From NCBI GenBank assembly GCA_965214525.1, contig OZ243959.1, forward strand, positions 2,046,001-2,110,000: 64,000 nucleotides of DNA. Direction: 5' to 3'. The DNA is from Qipengyuania_B sp965214525. Its GTDB lineage: Bacteria; Pseudomonadota; Alphaproteobacteria; Sphingomonadales; Sphingomonadaceae. A model generated the notes under the pieces. It was given only the letters and a program-made list of their open reading frames with translations, was not told the origin of the DNA and searched no databases. Both the position numbers and the translations under genes were made by a program. Numbering within the stretch: the first letter of the stretch is position 1; every line of letters starts with the position of its first letter. Shown here piece after piece: positions 18,060 through 27,107 of this stretch.

Positions 18060-18473
18060 ATGACCCGCAAAGCATTCTTCACCATCCTCGGTTTGGCGGC
18101 GACCGGCCTTGTCGGCTGCGGCGGCGGCGGGTTCCTCGATCGCGAGCGGCCCGACGAGTTCGCGGTGCAGCGGCAAGCGCCGCTGGTCGTGCCGCCGGAC
18201 TTCAACCTCGTTCCCCCGACGCCCGGCGCGCCGCGCCCATCGACAGAAGGGGCGGCCCAACAGGCTCTGGAAGTGTTATTCGGCGGCCCGGCAGAGCGCA
18301 GCCAGGTCGAGACCAGCGTGCTCGATCGCGCCGGTCAGGCGGACCCGGGGATACGCTCGTCCATCGGCGACCCCAATACCAATACGGTCAGCAAGGGGCG
18401 GCTGACGCGCGACATCATCGCCGCGCCCGAAGGGGATGGCGGGGCAGCGCAGGCAGCCATTCCGAACGGCTGA
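18060..18473 (+). CDS. DUF3035 lipoprotein
   Basis: A 137-residue protein with a signal peptide ending in the lipobox LVGC (Cys at residue ~20), then a glycine stretch and DRERPDEFAVQRQAPLVVPPDF, the DUF3035 hallmark. The rest is proline-rich, with LTRDIIAAPEG near the end. It is expected to be lipidated and held in the outer membrane or periplasm. The function is unknown. It starts 8 bases after lspA, whose product would process it, and this adjacency is common in alphaproteobacteria. Confidence 0.85.
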   Translation: MTRKAFFTILGLAATGLVGCGGGGFLDRERPDEFAVQRQAPLVVPPDFNLVPPTPGAPRPSTEGAAQQALEVLFGGPAERSQVETSVLDRAGQADPGIRSSIGDPNTNTVSKGRLTRDIIAAPEGDGGAAQAAIPNG

Positions 18474-18503
18474 ACTGCTGCCTGGCAGCATTGATCCCGG
18501 CGG

Positions 18504-19835
18504 TTAGCCCGCGATATCTCCAGCAACCAGGGGATCCGCGGCATCAGTCCGGGAAACCAGCAGCTTGTCGATCCTGCGGCCATCGAGATCAACAACCTCG
18601 AAGCGCCAGCCTTGCTCGATGAAACTTTCCCCCTCGGCCGGCAGTTTCTTGAGGACGGACAGGACAAAACCGGCCGCCGTCGCGAATTCGCGCGTGTCGT
18701 CGTATTCGATGGCGAGCCGGTCGGACAGGGCATCGGCCGATAGCCCGCCCGATACCAGCAGCGATCCGTCCGCGCGTTCGATGATGCCCGGCCCTTCGCC
18801 TTCGCCTTGATCGGCGGCGAAGTTGCCGACCAGCGCGGTCAGCAAGTCGACCGGTGTGACGATACCGTCGAGATGGCCGTATTCATCGTGCACCATCACC
18901 ATTCCCACATCGGCATGCTGCAGCACCCGCAAGGCGTCGACCGCGTCGAGCTGGTCAGGCACGATCTGGGCCTTGTACATGATCCGGGAAAGATCGAGCG
19001 GCGCTCCCTTGACGAGGTCGGCCAAGACGTCGCGCACCCGAACGATCCCTACGATCTTCTCGGAAGAGCCTTCCGCCACCGGCAAAAGCGAATGAGCGGA
19101 ATCCTCGATCGCCTGGCGAATGTCCGCCTCGCTGTCGTGAAGGTCGATCCAGTCGATCTCGGTCCGCGGCGTCATCACTTCGCGCACCGGACGTTGGGCC
19201 AGACGGACCACACCGGCCAGCATCTGGTGCTGCTCACGTTCAATTATGCCCGAATGCGTGGCTTCGGCAAACAGCATATGCAGCTCTTCCGCCGTGACCG
19301 AAGCCTGTCCTGCCGGTCGAACGCCCAGCATTCGTATCAACAAGGAAGAGGACATGTCGAGCAACCACACGACCGGAGCCGCGATGCGTGCCAGGATCGC
19401 CATCGGTCGTGCCATGACGGTCGCGATTGGCACCGCCGCCCGCAACGCCACCTGCTTTGGCACCAATTCGCCGACGACGAGACTGAGATAGGTTGTGAGC
19501 ACGATCACGAGCACGAAGCCCGCATCGTCGGCATATTGCGCGGGGACCCCCAAGCCAGCCAGCCGCTGTCCGACCGGGGCACCCAGCGTCGCGCCGGAAT
19601 AGGCCCCGGCGATAATCCCGATCAGGGTGATGCCAATCTGTACGGTCGACAGGAACTTGCCCGGATTGGCCGCAAGCTCGATGGCAGTGTGCGCACCCTT
19701 GCTCCCCTTGCGGGCAACCGATTGCAGCCGAGCGGTGCGGGCCGAGACGATTGCCAGTTCGGACATCGCGAAAATGCCGTTCAGGACGATCAGCCCCGCC
19801 AGAATGAGCAGGTCTATCCAGGGAAAGGGGGTCAC
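18504..19835 (-). CDS. HlyC/CorC-family CNNM transporter-like protein (DUF21-CBS-CorC_HlyC)
   Basis: A 443-residue protein with a DUF21/CNNM membrane domain (residues ~1-195, about four helices, with FLSTVQIGITLIGI and LVVGELVPKQVALR), a CBS pair (~210-335, PVREVMTPRTEIDWID) and a C-terminal CorC/HlyC transporter-associated domain (~345-430). Relatives act in magnesium or cobalt efflux. The old name hemolysin is not a reliable functional guide. The start is GTG at 19833-19835, with a GAGG upstream. It converges on the DUF3035 gene. Confidence 0.88.
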   Translation of the reverse strand: MTPFPWIDLLILAGLIVLNGIFAMSELAIVSARTARLQSVARKGSKGAHTAIELAANPGKFLSTVQIGITLIGIIAGAYSGATLGAPVGQRLAGLGVPAQYADDAGFVLVIVLTTYLSLVVGELVPKQVALRAAVPIATVMARPMAILARIAAPVVWLLDMSSSLLIRMLGVRPAGQASVTAEELHMLFAEATHSGIIEREQHQMLAGVVRLAQRPVREVMTPRTEIDWIDLHDSEADIRQAIEDSAHSLLPVAEGSSEKIVGIVRVRDVLADLVKGAPLDLSRIMYKAQIVPDQLDAVDALRVLQHADVGMVMVHDEYGHLDGIVTPVDLLTALVGNFAADQGEGEGPGIIERADGSLLVSGGLSADALSDRLAIEYDDTREFATAAGFVLSVLKKLPAEGESFIEQGWRFEVVDLDGRRIDKLLVSRTDAADPLVAGDIAG

Positions 19836-20028
19836 GATCCTCGCGCTAGCATAATCATCCCGCGATTCAATGCAGCAGAACCGGCGCGCGCGACCAGTGG
19901 TTTGCCGGAACCCTCTGCGCCGTGGCCGGTTCTGGGGGAGCAGGTTGCGCCGAGTGGGGGCGCCTTGTGATTCTTGACGCGGATGTCGATCGATCAGAAA
20001 ACCGCGTCACCCAAGGAGGAAAGACATC

Positions 20029-20724
20029 ATGACGAAATCGCGCATTGTTCTGGCGAGCCTCGCCAGCATATCCCTGATCACGGTGTCCGCCTGCGTCACC
20101 GACCCTAATACTGGCGAACAGAAGGTCTCGCGCACGGTGCTTGGCACGGGCGGCGGCGCTTTGCTGGGCGGCTTGCTGGGCGGTGTGATCGGCGGGAAGA
20201 CCGGACGGATCATCGGTGCCGTGGGCGGCGGTGTCGCAGGCGGCGTTATCGGTTACAACATGGATCAGCAGATCAAGGAGCTGAAAGAGCAGACCGCGGG
20301 ATCAGGTGTCGATGTGACCGAAGTCGACGGCGGCGAGGCGATCCTCGTCAACCTGCCCGACGGCGTGACTTTCGATGTCGGCAGCGCGATGGTTCAGCCG
20401 GCGTTCCGCAACACGCTCGACAGGGTCGCGAACAGCCTGGTGCAATATCCGGGCAGCATCATCGATGTGTACGGCTACACCGATTCAACCGGGTCCGAGG
20501 CGTTCAACCAGGATCTGTCTGAGCGGCGTGCCAAGGCGGTGGCCAATTACCTGATATCGCGCGGCGTTGCGGAAAGCCGCATCCGCTCGCGCGGGTTTGG
20601 CGAGGATCCTGCCTACGCTGTCGGCGACAACGCGACCGAAGCCGGCCGGCGCCTCAACCGCCGGGTAGAGATCAAGATCGTTCCAATCACGCAGGAAGAC
20701 TATAACGAAGCGGTCAATCAGTAG
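20029..20724 (+). CDS. OmpA-family outer-membrane lipoprotein (YiaD-like)
   Basis: A 231-residue protein. The signal peptide ends in the lipobox VSAC (Cys 22). A glycine-zipper segment (GGALLGGLLGGVIGG, residues ~45-85) comes next, then an OmpA peptidoglycan-binding domain (~105-225) with VYGYTDSTGSEAFNQ, LSERRAKAVANYL and NRRVEI. It should tether the outer membrane to peptidoglycan. A strong Shine-Dalgarno, AAGGAGGAAAG, precedes the ATG. It stands alone and is followed by a hairpin terminator. Confidence 0.93.
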   Translation: MTKSRIVLASLASISLITVSACVTDPNTGEQKVSRTVLGTGGGALLGGLLGGVIGGKTGRIIGAVGGGVAGGVIGYNMDQQIKELKEQTAGSGVDVTEVDGGEAILVNLPDGVTFDVGSAMVQPAFRNTLDRVANSLVQYPGSIIDVYGYTDSTGSEAFNQDLSERRAKAVANYLISRGVAESRIRSRGFGEDPAYAVGDNATEAGRRLNRRVEIKIVPITQEDYNEAVNQ

Positions 20725-20751
20725 GTTCGCCCACCCACCGACGTTGGAAAC

Positions 20752-20774
20752 AGGGCGGCCCGGCGGGTCGCCCT
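20752..20774. terminator. Hairpin terminator between convergent ompA-like gene and cysQ
   Basis: AGGGCGGCCC and GGGTCGCCCT form a 10-bp stem with one G-T pair and a GGC loop. It lies between the stops of two convergent genes and can serve both. No long T tract follows. Confidence 0.6.
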
Positions 20775-20778
20775 TGAT

Positions 20779-21576
20779 CTATTGCCGTGCAGCTTCTTTG
20801 GAAAGCACCGCGGCACTGCGGTCGGCGAAATGATCCAGCGCTGCTGCATGGATATGCGGTGAGGACACGAGGATCCCGAACGCGCGCGGGTCGCGCTTGT
20901 TGTAACCGAGCGGCTTGCCGAGCGCGTCACTGACCTGTGCGTCGGCTTCGCGGGCGATCAGGCAAGCGGCCGCCACGTCCCATTCGTATCCCCAGCGCAG
21001 GGTCGCCACTAGGTCGGCTTCGTTTGCGGCGACCATCGCGATGCGCAGCGCGATCGAATTGGGTTTGGCCACGGGCGTCAACGCCCGGTCCAATCTGGCC
21101 AACCCGTCGCTCGGTACCCGGGCACCTGCAAGATTGCTGGCTGTCGATGCGCGCAGCCATGTGCCATTGCGCCAGGCACCCTTCCCGGCCTGCGCATTCC
21201 AGGTCTCATCCCGAACCGGTGCGCGCAACCACCCCAACAGTGGTTTGCCTTCGCTGATGAGGGCAACAGATACGCACCACCCGGCGCGCCCGCGCAAGAA
21301 ATCCCGCGTACCGTCGATCGGATCGACGATCCAGACCAGCCCGTCGGCCAACCGCGATGGTTCGTCGACGGTTTCCTCCGATAGCCAGCCGGCCGATGGG
21401 AGCAACCGGCCGAGTTCCCGGCGTAGGAAGCAGTTAACCGCAAGGTCGGCGGCGCAAACCGGATGACCCGGTTCTTTCTCCCAGCTTTCGACCCGATGTC
21501 CGGCCCCCGGCCACTGCGCCATCGCGATGCGACCGGCCTCGTCCAGGATGTCGTGCAAGCGAAGCTGATCCAACAT
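20779..21576 (-). CDS. cysQ: 3'(2'),5'-bisphosphate nucleotidase CysQ / inositol monophosphatase family
   Basis: A 265-residue metal-dependent phosphatase. WIVDPIDGTRDF is the metal-binding signature of the inositol monophosphatase superfamily, and YEWDVAAACLIARE is the second one. CysQ members hydrolyse PAP formed during sulfate assimilation, and inositol monophosphatase activity is the alternative. A start at 21576 (MLDQLRLHDILDEAG) fits family length better than a TTG 12 codons upstream, though neither has a clear Shine-Dalgarno. It is divergent from sucC. Confidence 0.85.
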   Translation of the reverse strand: MLDQLRLHDILDEAGRIAMAQWPGAGHRVESWEKEPGHPVCAADLAVNCFLRRELGRLLPSAGWLSEETVDEPSRLADGLVWIVDPIDGTRDFLRGRAGWCVSVALISEGKPLLGWLRAPVRDETWNAQAGKGAWRNGTWLRASTASNLAGARVPSDGLARLDRALTPVAKPNSIALRIAMVAANEADLVATLRWGYEWDVAAACLIAREADAQVSDALGKPLGYNKRDPRAFGILVSSPHIHAAALDHFADRSAAVLSKEAARQ

Positions 21577-21687
21577 GCGCTGGCAAATGTCGGTGCAGCG
21601 GGCACTTTTCAAGCGCCGCCATCCATGCTTATGCGCGTTGCAAGAACTTTACCGCACAGCACGCATCATTCCAAAGGACGACGACCG

Positions 21688-22887
21688 ATGAACATTCACG
21701 AATATCAGGCCAAGGAATTGCTGTCGAAGCATGGGATCGCCGTGCCGACCGGTCATGCCGCGATGAATGTCGAGGACGCGGTCGCGGCTGCCAGGAAGCT
21801 GCCCGGGCCGCTTTATGTCGTGAAAGCGCAGATACATGCCGGGGGCAGGGGCAAAGGCACGTTCAAGGAACTGTCTCCCGATGCCAAGGGCGGCGTGCGC
21901 CTTGCCAAGAGTGTCGAGGATGTCGGAGCAGATGCGCGCGACATGCTGGGCAACACGCTCGTGACGGTGCAGACGGGCGACGAAGGCAAGCAGGTCAATC
22001 GCCTGTATGTGACCGATGGCGTGGATATCGAGCAGGAATATTACCTGTCGCTGCTGGTCGATCGGGCGACCGGACAAGTGGCGCTGGTAGTGTCCACCGA
22101 AGGCGGAATGGATATCGAAGCCGTCGCGCACGATACTCCCGACAAGATCACCACGATCACCATCGATCCGGCGCAGGGGTTTATGCCGCATCATGGCCGC
22201 GCGGTAGCTTTTGCGTTGGAACTGGATGGCGACCTAAACAAGCAGTGCCAGAAGCTCGCGAACCAGCTTTACGACGCCTTTCTCGCGCTCGACATGGAGA
22301 TGCTGGAGATCAACCCGTTGGTCGAGACGAAGGATGGCAAGCTGCTGGTGCTCGACACCAAGATGAGCTTCGATGGCAATGCGCTCTACCGGCACCCCGA
22401 TGTCGAACAGATGCGCGACGAGACAGAGGAAGACCCCGCCGAGGTGGAGGCGAGCGAGTACGACCTCGCCTATATCAAGCTCGACGGCAATATCGGTTGC
22501 ATGGTCAACGGGGCCGGCCTGGCGATGGCAACGATGGACATCATCAAGCTGAACGGCGCGTTCCCGGCCAACTTCCTTGATGTGGGGGGCGGAGCCACCA
22601 CCGAGAAAGTGACAGCAGCGTTCAAGATCATTCTCAAGGATCCTGCGGTTGAGGGCATTCTCGTCAACATCTTCGGCGGGATCATGAAGTGCGACGTGAT
22701 CGCCAACGGCATCGTACAGGCGGCGAAGGACGTGAACCTGTCCGTGCCGCTCGTGGTCCGGCTGGAAGGCACCAATGTGCAGCAGGGCAAGGATATCCTT
22801 GAAAACTCCGGGCTGCCGATCGTCAGCGCCGATGATCTGGGCGACGCGGCCCGGAAGATCGTTGCCGAGGTGAAGCAGGCGGCCTAG
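21688..22887 (+). CDS. sucC: Succinate-CoA ligase, ADP-forming, beta subunit
   Basis: A 399-residue TCA-cycle subunit that forms succinate and a nucleoside triphosphate from succinyl-CoA together with SucD. It has the standard start MNIHEYQAKELLSKHG, an ATP-grasp fold with KAQIHAGGRGKGTFK, LEINPLVET, and the C-terminal CoA-ligase region with NGAGLAMATMD, FLDVGGGAT, NIFGGIMKCD and RLEGTNVQQG. Unusually, sucD is not next to it. Downstream are 228 bases and then etfBA. Confidence 0.97.
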   Translation: MNIHEYQAKELLSKHGIAVPTGHAAMNVEDAVAAARKLPGPLYVVKAQIHAGGRGKGTFKELSPDAKGGVRLAKSVEDVGADARDMLGNTLVTVQTGDEGKQVNRLYVTDGVDIEQEYYLSLLVDRATGQVALVVSTEGGMDIEAVAHDTPDKITTITIDPAQGFMPHHGRAVAFALELDGDLNKQCQKLANQLYDAFLALDMEMLEINPLVETKDGKLLVLDTKMSFDGNALYRHPDVEQMRDETEEDPAEVEASEYDLAYIKLDGNIGCMVNGAGLAMATMDIIKLNGAFPANFLDVGGGATTEKVTAAFKIILKDPAVEGILVNIFGGIMKCDVIANGIVQAAKDVNLSVPLVVRLEGTNVQQGKDILENSGLPIVSADDLGDAARKIVAEVKQAA

Positions 22888-23052
22888 ATAAGCCGCGCTA
22901 TAGTTGCCGCGGCCTGGACCATCTGCGAGACAGGCGGCCACTCGCGCGGCTCGGTCCAGCCCGATTGGCCTTAAGCGCAGCAACGGCCGATCACGGCGGA
23001 ACGTCGTGTGCGAATAGCGGTTCTTCTTGATGAAGCGCCTCGCCGCTTTGAT

Positions 23053-23072
23053 TGACCTTTACGTAAAGGTCA
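23053..23072. promoter_or_regulatory. Perfect 20-bp palindrome upstream of etfBA (LiuR-like operator)
   Basis: TGACCTTTACGTAAAGGTCA is its own reverse complement. It lies 43 bases before the etfB ATG, in a region free of coding sequence. MerR-family LiuR regulators of branched-chain amino acid catabolism bind TTTACGTAAA-type palindromes, and etf genes belong to such regulons in other proteobacteria. The regulator is not in this window. Confidence 0.6.
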
Positions 23073-23115
23073 GCTACATGTGGCAGCCGATGATCGAACG
23101 TAAGGAAAGACGCCC

Positions 23116-23862
23116 ATGAAAATCCTCGTCCCCGTCAAGCGGGTGATCGACTACAACGTAAAGCCGCGGGTGAAGGCGGACGGATCGGGCGTGGACCTCT
23201 CCAACGTCAAGATGAGCATGAATCCGTTCGACGAGATTGCGGTCGAGGAGGCGATCCGCTTGAAGGAAGCCGGTAAGGCTGAAGAAATCATCGCTGTCTC
23301 CATTGGGCCGGCAAAGGCGCAGGAAACGCTGCGCACCGCGCTCGCCATGGGTGCCGATCGGGCGATCCTGGTCGAGACGGACGAGTTGGTCGAACCACTC
23401 GCCGTCGCCAAGATCCTGAAGGCGATCGTCGCGCAGGAGCAGCCCGGCCTCGTCATGCTTGGCAAACAGGCGATTGACGACGACAGCAACCAGACCGGGC
23501 AGATGCTCGCTGCCTTGCTGGGCAGGCCACAAGGCACTTTCGCCAATACGGTCGAGGTCGAAGGCGACAGCGTGATCGTGAAGCGCGAGGTCGATGGTGG
23601 TCTCGAAACGGTCAGGCTGGCCATGCCCGCCATCGTGACGACCGATCTCAGGTTGAACGAGCCGCGCTATGCGTCGCTTCCCAACATCATGAAGGCCAAG
23701 AAGAAACCGCTGGAAACGAAAAGTCCGGCCGATTTCGGCGTTGATATGACCCCGCGTCTCACTACGTCAAAGGTGACGGAACCGCCGGTGCGGCAGGCTG
23801 GCGAGAAGGTTGCCGACGTCGATGCGCTGGTTACCAAGATGAAAGCCCTGGGAATCGCCTGA
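23116..23862 (+). CDS. etfB: Electron transfer flavoprotein, beta subunit
   Basis: A 248-residue subunit of the soluble FAD/AMP protein that takes electrons from acyl-CoA dehydrogenases and passes them to ETF-ubiquinone oxidoreductase. Signatures are KILVPVKRVIDYNVKPRV, MNPFDEIAVEEA, LGKQAIDDDSNQTGQM (AMP-binding region) and the recognition loop ATRY-like stretch LNEPRYASLPNIMKAKKK. A Shine-Dalgarno AAGGAAAG precedes the ATG. The perfect palindrome upstream probably regulates the pair. Confidence 0.97.
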   Translation: MKILVPVKRVIDYNVKPRVKADGSGVDLSNVKMSMNPFDEIAVEEAIRLKEAGKAEEIIAVSIGPAKAQETLRTALAMGADRAILVETDELVEPLAVAKILKAIVAQEQPGLVMLGKQAIDDDSNQTGQMLAALLGRPQGTFANTVEVEGDSVIVKREVDGGLETVRLAMPAIVTTDLRLNEPRYASLPNIMKAKKKPLETKSPADFGVDMTPRLTTSKVTEPPVRQAGEKVADVDALVTKMKALGIA

Positions 23863-23887
23863 ACGGTCCATATTGAAGGAACTGCAT

Positions 23888-24823
23888 ATGAAGACGCTCG
23901 TCTGGGTCGAACATGACAACCAAACGATGAAGGATGCCACGCTGGCGGTGGTGACCGCGGCATCGCAGATCGGCACCGAGGTGCATCTGCTGGTCGCCGG
24001 CGCCGATTGTCGTGCCGTGGCCGAGGAAGCGGCGAAAATCGCCGGCATAGGCAAAGTGCATCTCGCCGACGATCCCGCCTATCGCAACGCCCTGGCGGAA
24101 AACGTCGCACCGCTGATCGCAGACCTGATGGGGCATCACGATGCCTTCGTCGCGCCATCGACCACCACCGGCAAGAACATCGCCCCGCGTGTGGCCGCAA
24201 TGCTCGACGTCATGCAGATATCGGACATCCTGTCGGTCGAGGGTGACAAGACCTTCACCCGTCCGATCTATGCAGGCAACGCGATCGCGACCGTCACGTC
24301 CACCGACGAAAAGCTGGTGCTGACCGTTCGCGGAACCGCGTTCGACAAGGCGGAAGCGCAAGGCGGTTCGGCCACCATAGAAGACGTTTCCGGCGCGGGC
24401 GATGCCGGGCTCTCCACCTTCGTCAGCGAAGAAGTCGCCGAAGGGGGCGAGCGCCCGGAACTGACCAGCGCCGACATCATCGTGTCGGGCGGCCGTGCCT
24501 TGAAGGATGCGGATACCTTCCAGGAATACATCATGCCGCTGGCCGACAAGCTGAAAGCCGGCGTCGGCGCAAGCCGCGCAGCGGTGGACGCGGGTTTCGT
24601 TCCCAACGACTACCAAGTCGGCCAGACCGGCAAGATCGTTGCCCCCGATGTTTACATTGCGGTCGGCATTTCCGGCGCGATCCAGCATCTTGCCGGGATG
24701 AAGGATTCCAAGACCATCATCGCGATCAACAAGGACGAGGACGCGCCGATCTTCCAGGTCGCCGATATCGGCCTGGTGGGCGATCTGTACAAGATACTCC
24801 CGGAACTGACCGAAAAGCTCTGA
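23888..24823 (+). CDS. etfA: Electron transfer flavoprotein, alpha subunit
   Basis: A 311-residue subunit that carries the FAD. The C-terminal FAD domain shows SGGRALKDAD, GASRAAVDAGF, QVGQTGKIVAPDVYIAVGIS and IQHLAGMKDSKTIIAINKD. The ATG at 23888 gives the usual MKTLVWVEHDN start and has AAGGA 6 bases upstream. The frame opens 5 codons earlier without a better start. It is 25 bases after etfB, in the same operon. Confidence 0.97.
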   Translation: MKTLVWVEHDNQTMKDATLAVVTAASQIGTEVHLLVAGADCRAVAEEAAKIAGIGKVHLADDPAYRNALAENVAPLIADLMGHHDAFVAPSTTTGKNIAPRVAAMLDVMQISDILSVEGDKTFTRPIYAGNAIATVTSTDEKLVLTVRGTAFDKAEAQGGSATIEDVSGAGDAGLSTFVSEEVAEGGERPELTSADIIVSGGRALKDADTFQEYIMPLADKLKAGVGASRAAVDAGFVPNDYQVGQTGKIVAPDVYIAVGISGAIQHLAGMKDSKTIIAINKDEDAPIFQVADIGLVGDLYKILPELTEKL

Positions 24824-24882
24824 TCGTTACGTTAATTGCACGGTAGCTTCTTTCCTGTAATCTGACGGGAAGGAGTTGTCGC

Positions 24883-25800
24883 ATGCGTATCGTTGTTTCA
24901 GGACTGGCGGCGACGGCAATGCTCGCCAGCAACGCCCAAGCGGAAGAGGTTGTGCTCAAGCCGGACAGCAAATGGGTCGCGAATTATGGTGAGAACAACT
25001 GCCGCCTGATGCGCACCTTTGGAAAGGCCGATGAACAGACAGTTCTGATCCTTGAGCAGATCGCGCCCTCTTCCGCGTTCAATTGAACCGTCGCGGGGCC
25101 GCCCATTGCACGAACACGCTGGTCCAAGGAAGTGGATGTGCAATGGGGTCCGGAATTCGACCCTTACAAAAAGAATTTTCTCCAAGCCGAGCTTGGAAGG
25201 TTCGGTCCGGCCTTTCTTGGCAGGGGTTGGGAAGAGATCAAGGCTCCGCAATCGAAGGTCAAGGAAGAGGAACTTGCCGACATAGGACGCGCGCAATTGG
25301 CGCCAGGCCTCGAACCGGTTCTGGCGGGATTGGACGCCGACAGGGCAGCACGCGTCACATCCCTGTCGTTCCGTCAGGGAAAGCGGATGGCGGTGACATT
25401 GCAACTCGAGGATATGGGAGCCGCGATCTCGGCTTTGAACAAATGCACGCAGGATCTGGCAGCGGGATGGGGATTTGACGAAAGTTACCGCGATCGGCTC
25501 CCGACCACTCCGGTTTGGCTCAATATTAGCGACGTCGCCAAGAAGATCACCAGTAATTATCCGTCACAGGCTTTATATCGAGGGGCGCAGGCGAACTTTC
25601 GAATGCGCATCGTTGTTGGTGCGGACGGCAAACCTGAAAGATGCGATTGGATCAACGACACTTCCGCTGACGATTTCGACATGCGCCGGACGCCTTGCGA
25701 TATCGTCATGAAGGAAGCCCAGTTTGAACCAGCGTTGGATCAGGACGAGCAGCCCATTCGTGCGATCTACGAAAACAGGATCATCTATCGTATTGGATGA
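24883..25800 (+). pseudogene. Secreted hypothetical protein (TonB-C-like domain), split by an in-frame TGA
   Basis: The first part has a signal peptide (MRIVVSGLAATAMLASNAQA) and then KPDSKWVANYGENNCRLMRTF. After 67 residues a TGA at 25084-25086 stops it. The same frame then continues without a shift: TVAGPPIARTRW, DVQWGPEFDPY, and a C-terminal part with FRMRIVVGADGKPERCDW and ALDQDEQPIRAIYENRIIYRIG that resembles a TonB C-terminal-like domain. A single base change would restore one protein of about 305 residues. Reinitiation at the ATG at 25132 is possible but would lack the signal peptide. The function is unknown. Confidence 0.65.
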
Positions 25801-25838
25801 TCTCGCCGCTTTGGTGACGATAAGGACGCTTCAAAGGA

Positions 25839-27107
25839 TCAAAACGCCCCTCCCAAAGCGTGCAGCGTCAGCCCTACCAATCCGCCGACCAGCGTGCCAT
25901 TGATGCGGATGAATTGCAGGTCGCGGCCGACCGCACCCTCGATCCTGTCGGTCACGGTTTTCGCATCCCAGCGCTTCACCGTTTCCGATACCAATTGCAC
26001 GATCTGCCCGCCATAGCGCGTGGCAATGCCGACGGCAGTGCGCCGGGCGAAGCGGTTGACCTGCCATTGCAGGCGCGGCTCGTCACGCAGCGCCCGGCCC
26101 ATGTCGGCCAGGCTTTCCGATAGCTGTCCGGGCAGCCCTTCGCTGCTTCGCAGCCCGTCGATCAGGCTTGCGCGCAGGCGTTCCCAGACGCCCTGCCACC
26201 AGGCCCCCACAGCCGGGTTGGCAAGCAGCTCGTTCTTCATCCGCTCGACCTTGTCCTGCAGAGCGGCGTCGTGCTGCAAGCCGAGCGCCAGATCGCGCAA
26301 ACTTTCTTCCACCTTGTGCCGAAGCGGATGATCTGGATCGACCAGCACTTCAGCCAGCATGCGGTACATGCCGTCGATTACGGAATTGGCCACCCGCTCG
26401 TCCAACCCGGTGAAGCGCAGCAAGGCATTCGCGCGGCGCTGGATCATCGTGCGCACGAGCTCTTCATTGTCTTCCAGCACCAGCCCCGCACGCCGGATCA
26501 GGCTGTCGATGAGCGGTCGGTGGCGCCCGTCGGCAATCATCGCCGTGATCATCTGGCCAAGCAGCGGAGACACCTTCACCCGTTCGAGCTGCGCGGCAAG
26601 CCCGGCGCGCACCTGCGTACCCAGACGTTCCGGATCGAGCGATTCGAGCACCTCGACCAGCAATCCGCTGGCGCCTGCACGAATGCGCCCCCCCTGCCCG
26701 CTTGTCGGTTCAGACAGGTAGGTGCCGACCGCCCGGGCGAGGTTCATGTCCTGCATGCGCCGGGCGACCACTTCCGCGGTCAGGAAATTACTCTGCAGGA
26801 ACTGCGCCATCGTATCGGCGATGCGGTCCTTGTTCTCCGGGATGATGGCGGTATGCGGGATCGGCAGACCCAGCGGGCGCCGGAACAGGGCTGTCACTGC
26901 GAACCAGTCGGCCAGTCCGCCAACCATAGCGGCTTCGGCGAAGGCATGCACGTAACCCCATGCGGGGTGCGCATCCTCGTAGCGGCCCGAAAGCAGGAAG
27001 ATCGCCGCCATGACGATCAGCAGACCGGTGGCGACGATCCGTACGCGGCGCGCCCGATCCTGTGCGTCGAACGCCAACGGGCCGTTCACCGGCGTCCGGC
27101 GCGGCAT
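25839..27107 (-). CDS. DUF445 family membrane protein
   Basis: A 422-residue protein with an N-terminal transmembrane helix (IVATGLLIVMAAIFLLSG, residues ~20-40), the conserved AFAEAAMVGGLADWFAVTALFR stretch, PHTAIIPENKDRIADTMAQF, long amphipathic helices, and a C-terminal glycine-rich helix (INGTLVGGLVGLTLHAL). DUF445 proteins have no defined activity. The ATG at 27105-27107 overlaps the TAA of the RND permease gene (TAATG), so it is the third gene of the efflux operon. Any link to efflux is inference from this coupling. Confidence 0.85.
   Translation of the reverse strand: MPRRTPVNGPLAFDAQDRARRVRIVATGLLIVMAAIFLLSGRYEDAHPAWGYVHAFAEAAMVGGLADWFAVTALFRRPLGLPIPHTAIIPENKDRIADTMAQFLQSNFLTAEVVARRMQDMNLARAVGTYLSEPTSGQGGRIRAGASGLLVEVLESLDPERLGTQVRAGLAAQLERVKVSPLLGQMITAMIADGRHRPLIDSLIRRAGLVLEDNEELVRTMIQRRANALLRFTGLDERVANSVIDGMYRMLAEVLVDPDHPLRHKVEESLRDLALGLQHDAALQDKVERMKNELLANPAVGAWWQGVWERLRASLIDGLRSSEGLPGQLSESLADMGRALRDEPRLQWQVNRFARRTAVGIATRYGGQIVQLVSETVKRWDAKTVTDRIEGAVGRDLQFIRINGTLVGGLVGLTLHALGGAF

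Noticed and set aside
18807..19970. Forward open frame opposite the HlyC/CorC gene
   Set aside because: Antisense shadow of a clearly coding gene, with His/Arg-rich composition typical of such shadows.
25084..25086. TGA as a selenocysteine codon
   Set aside because: There is no evident SECIS-like hairpin or family precedent; a mutation or base error is simpler.
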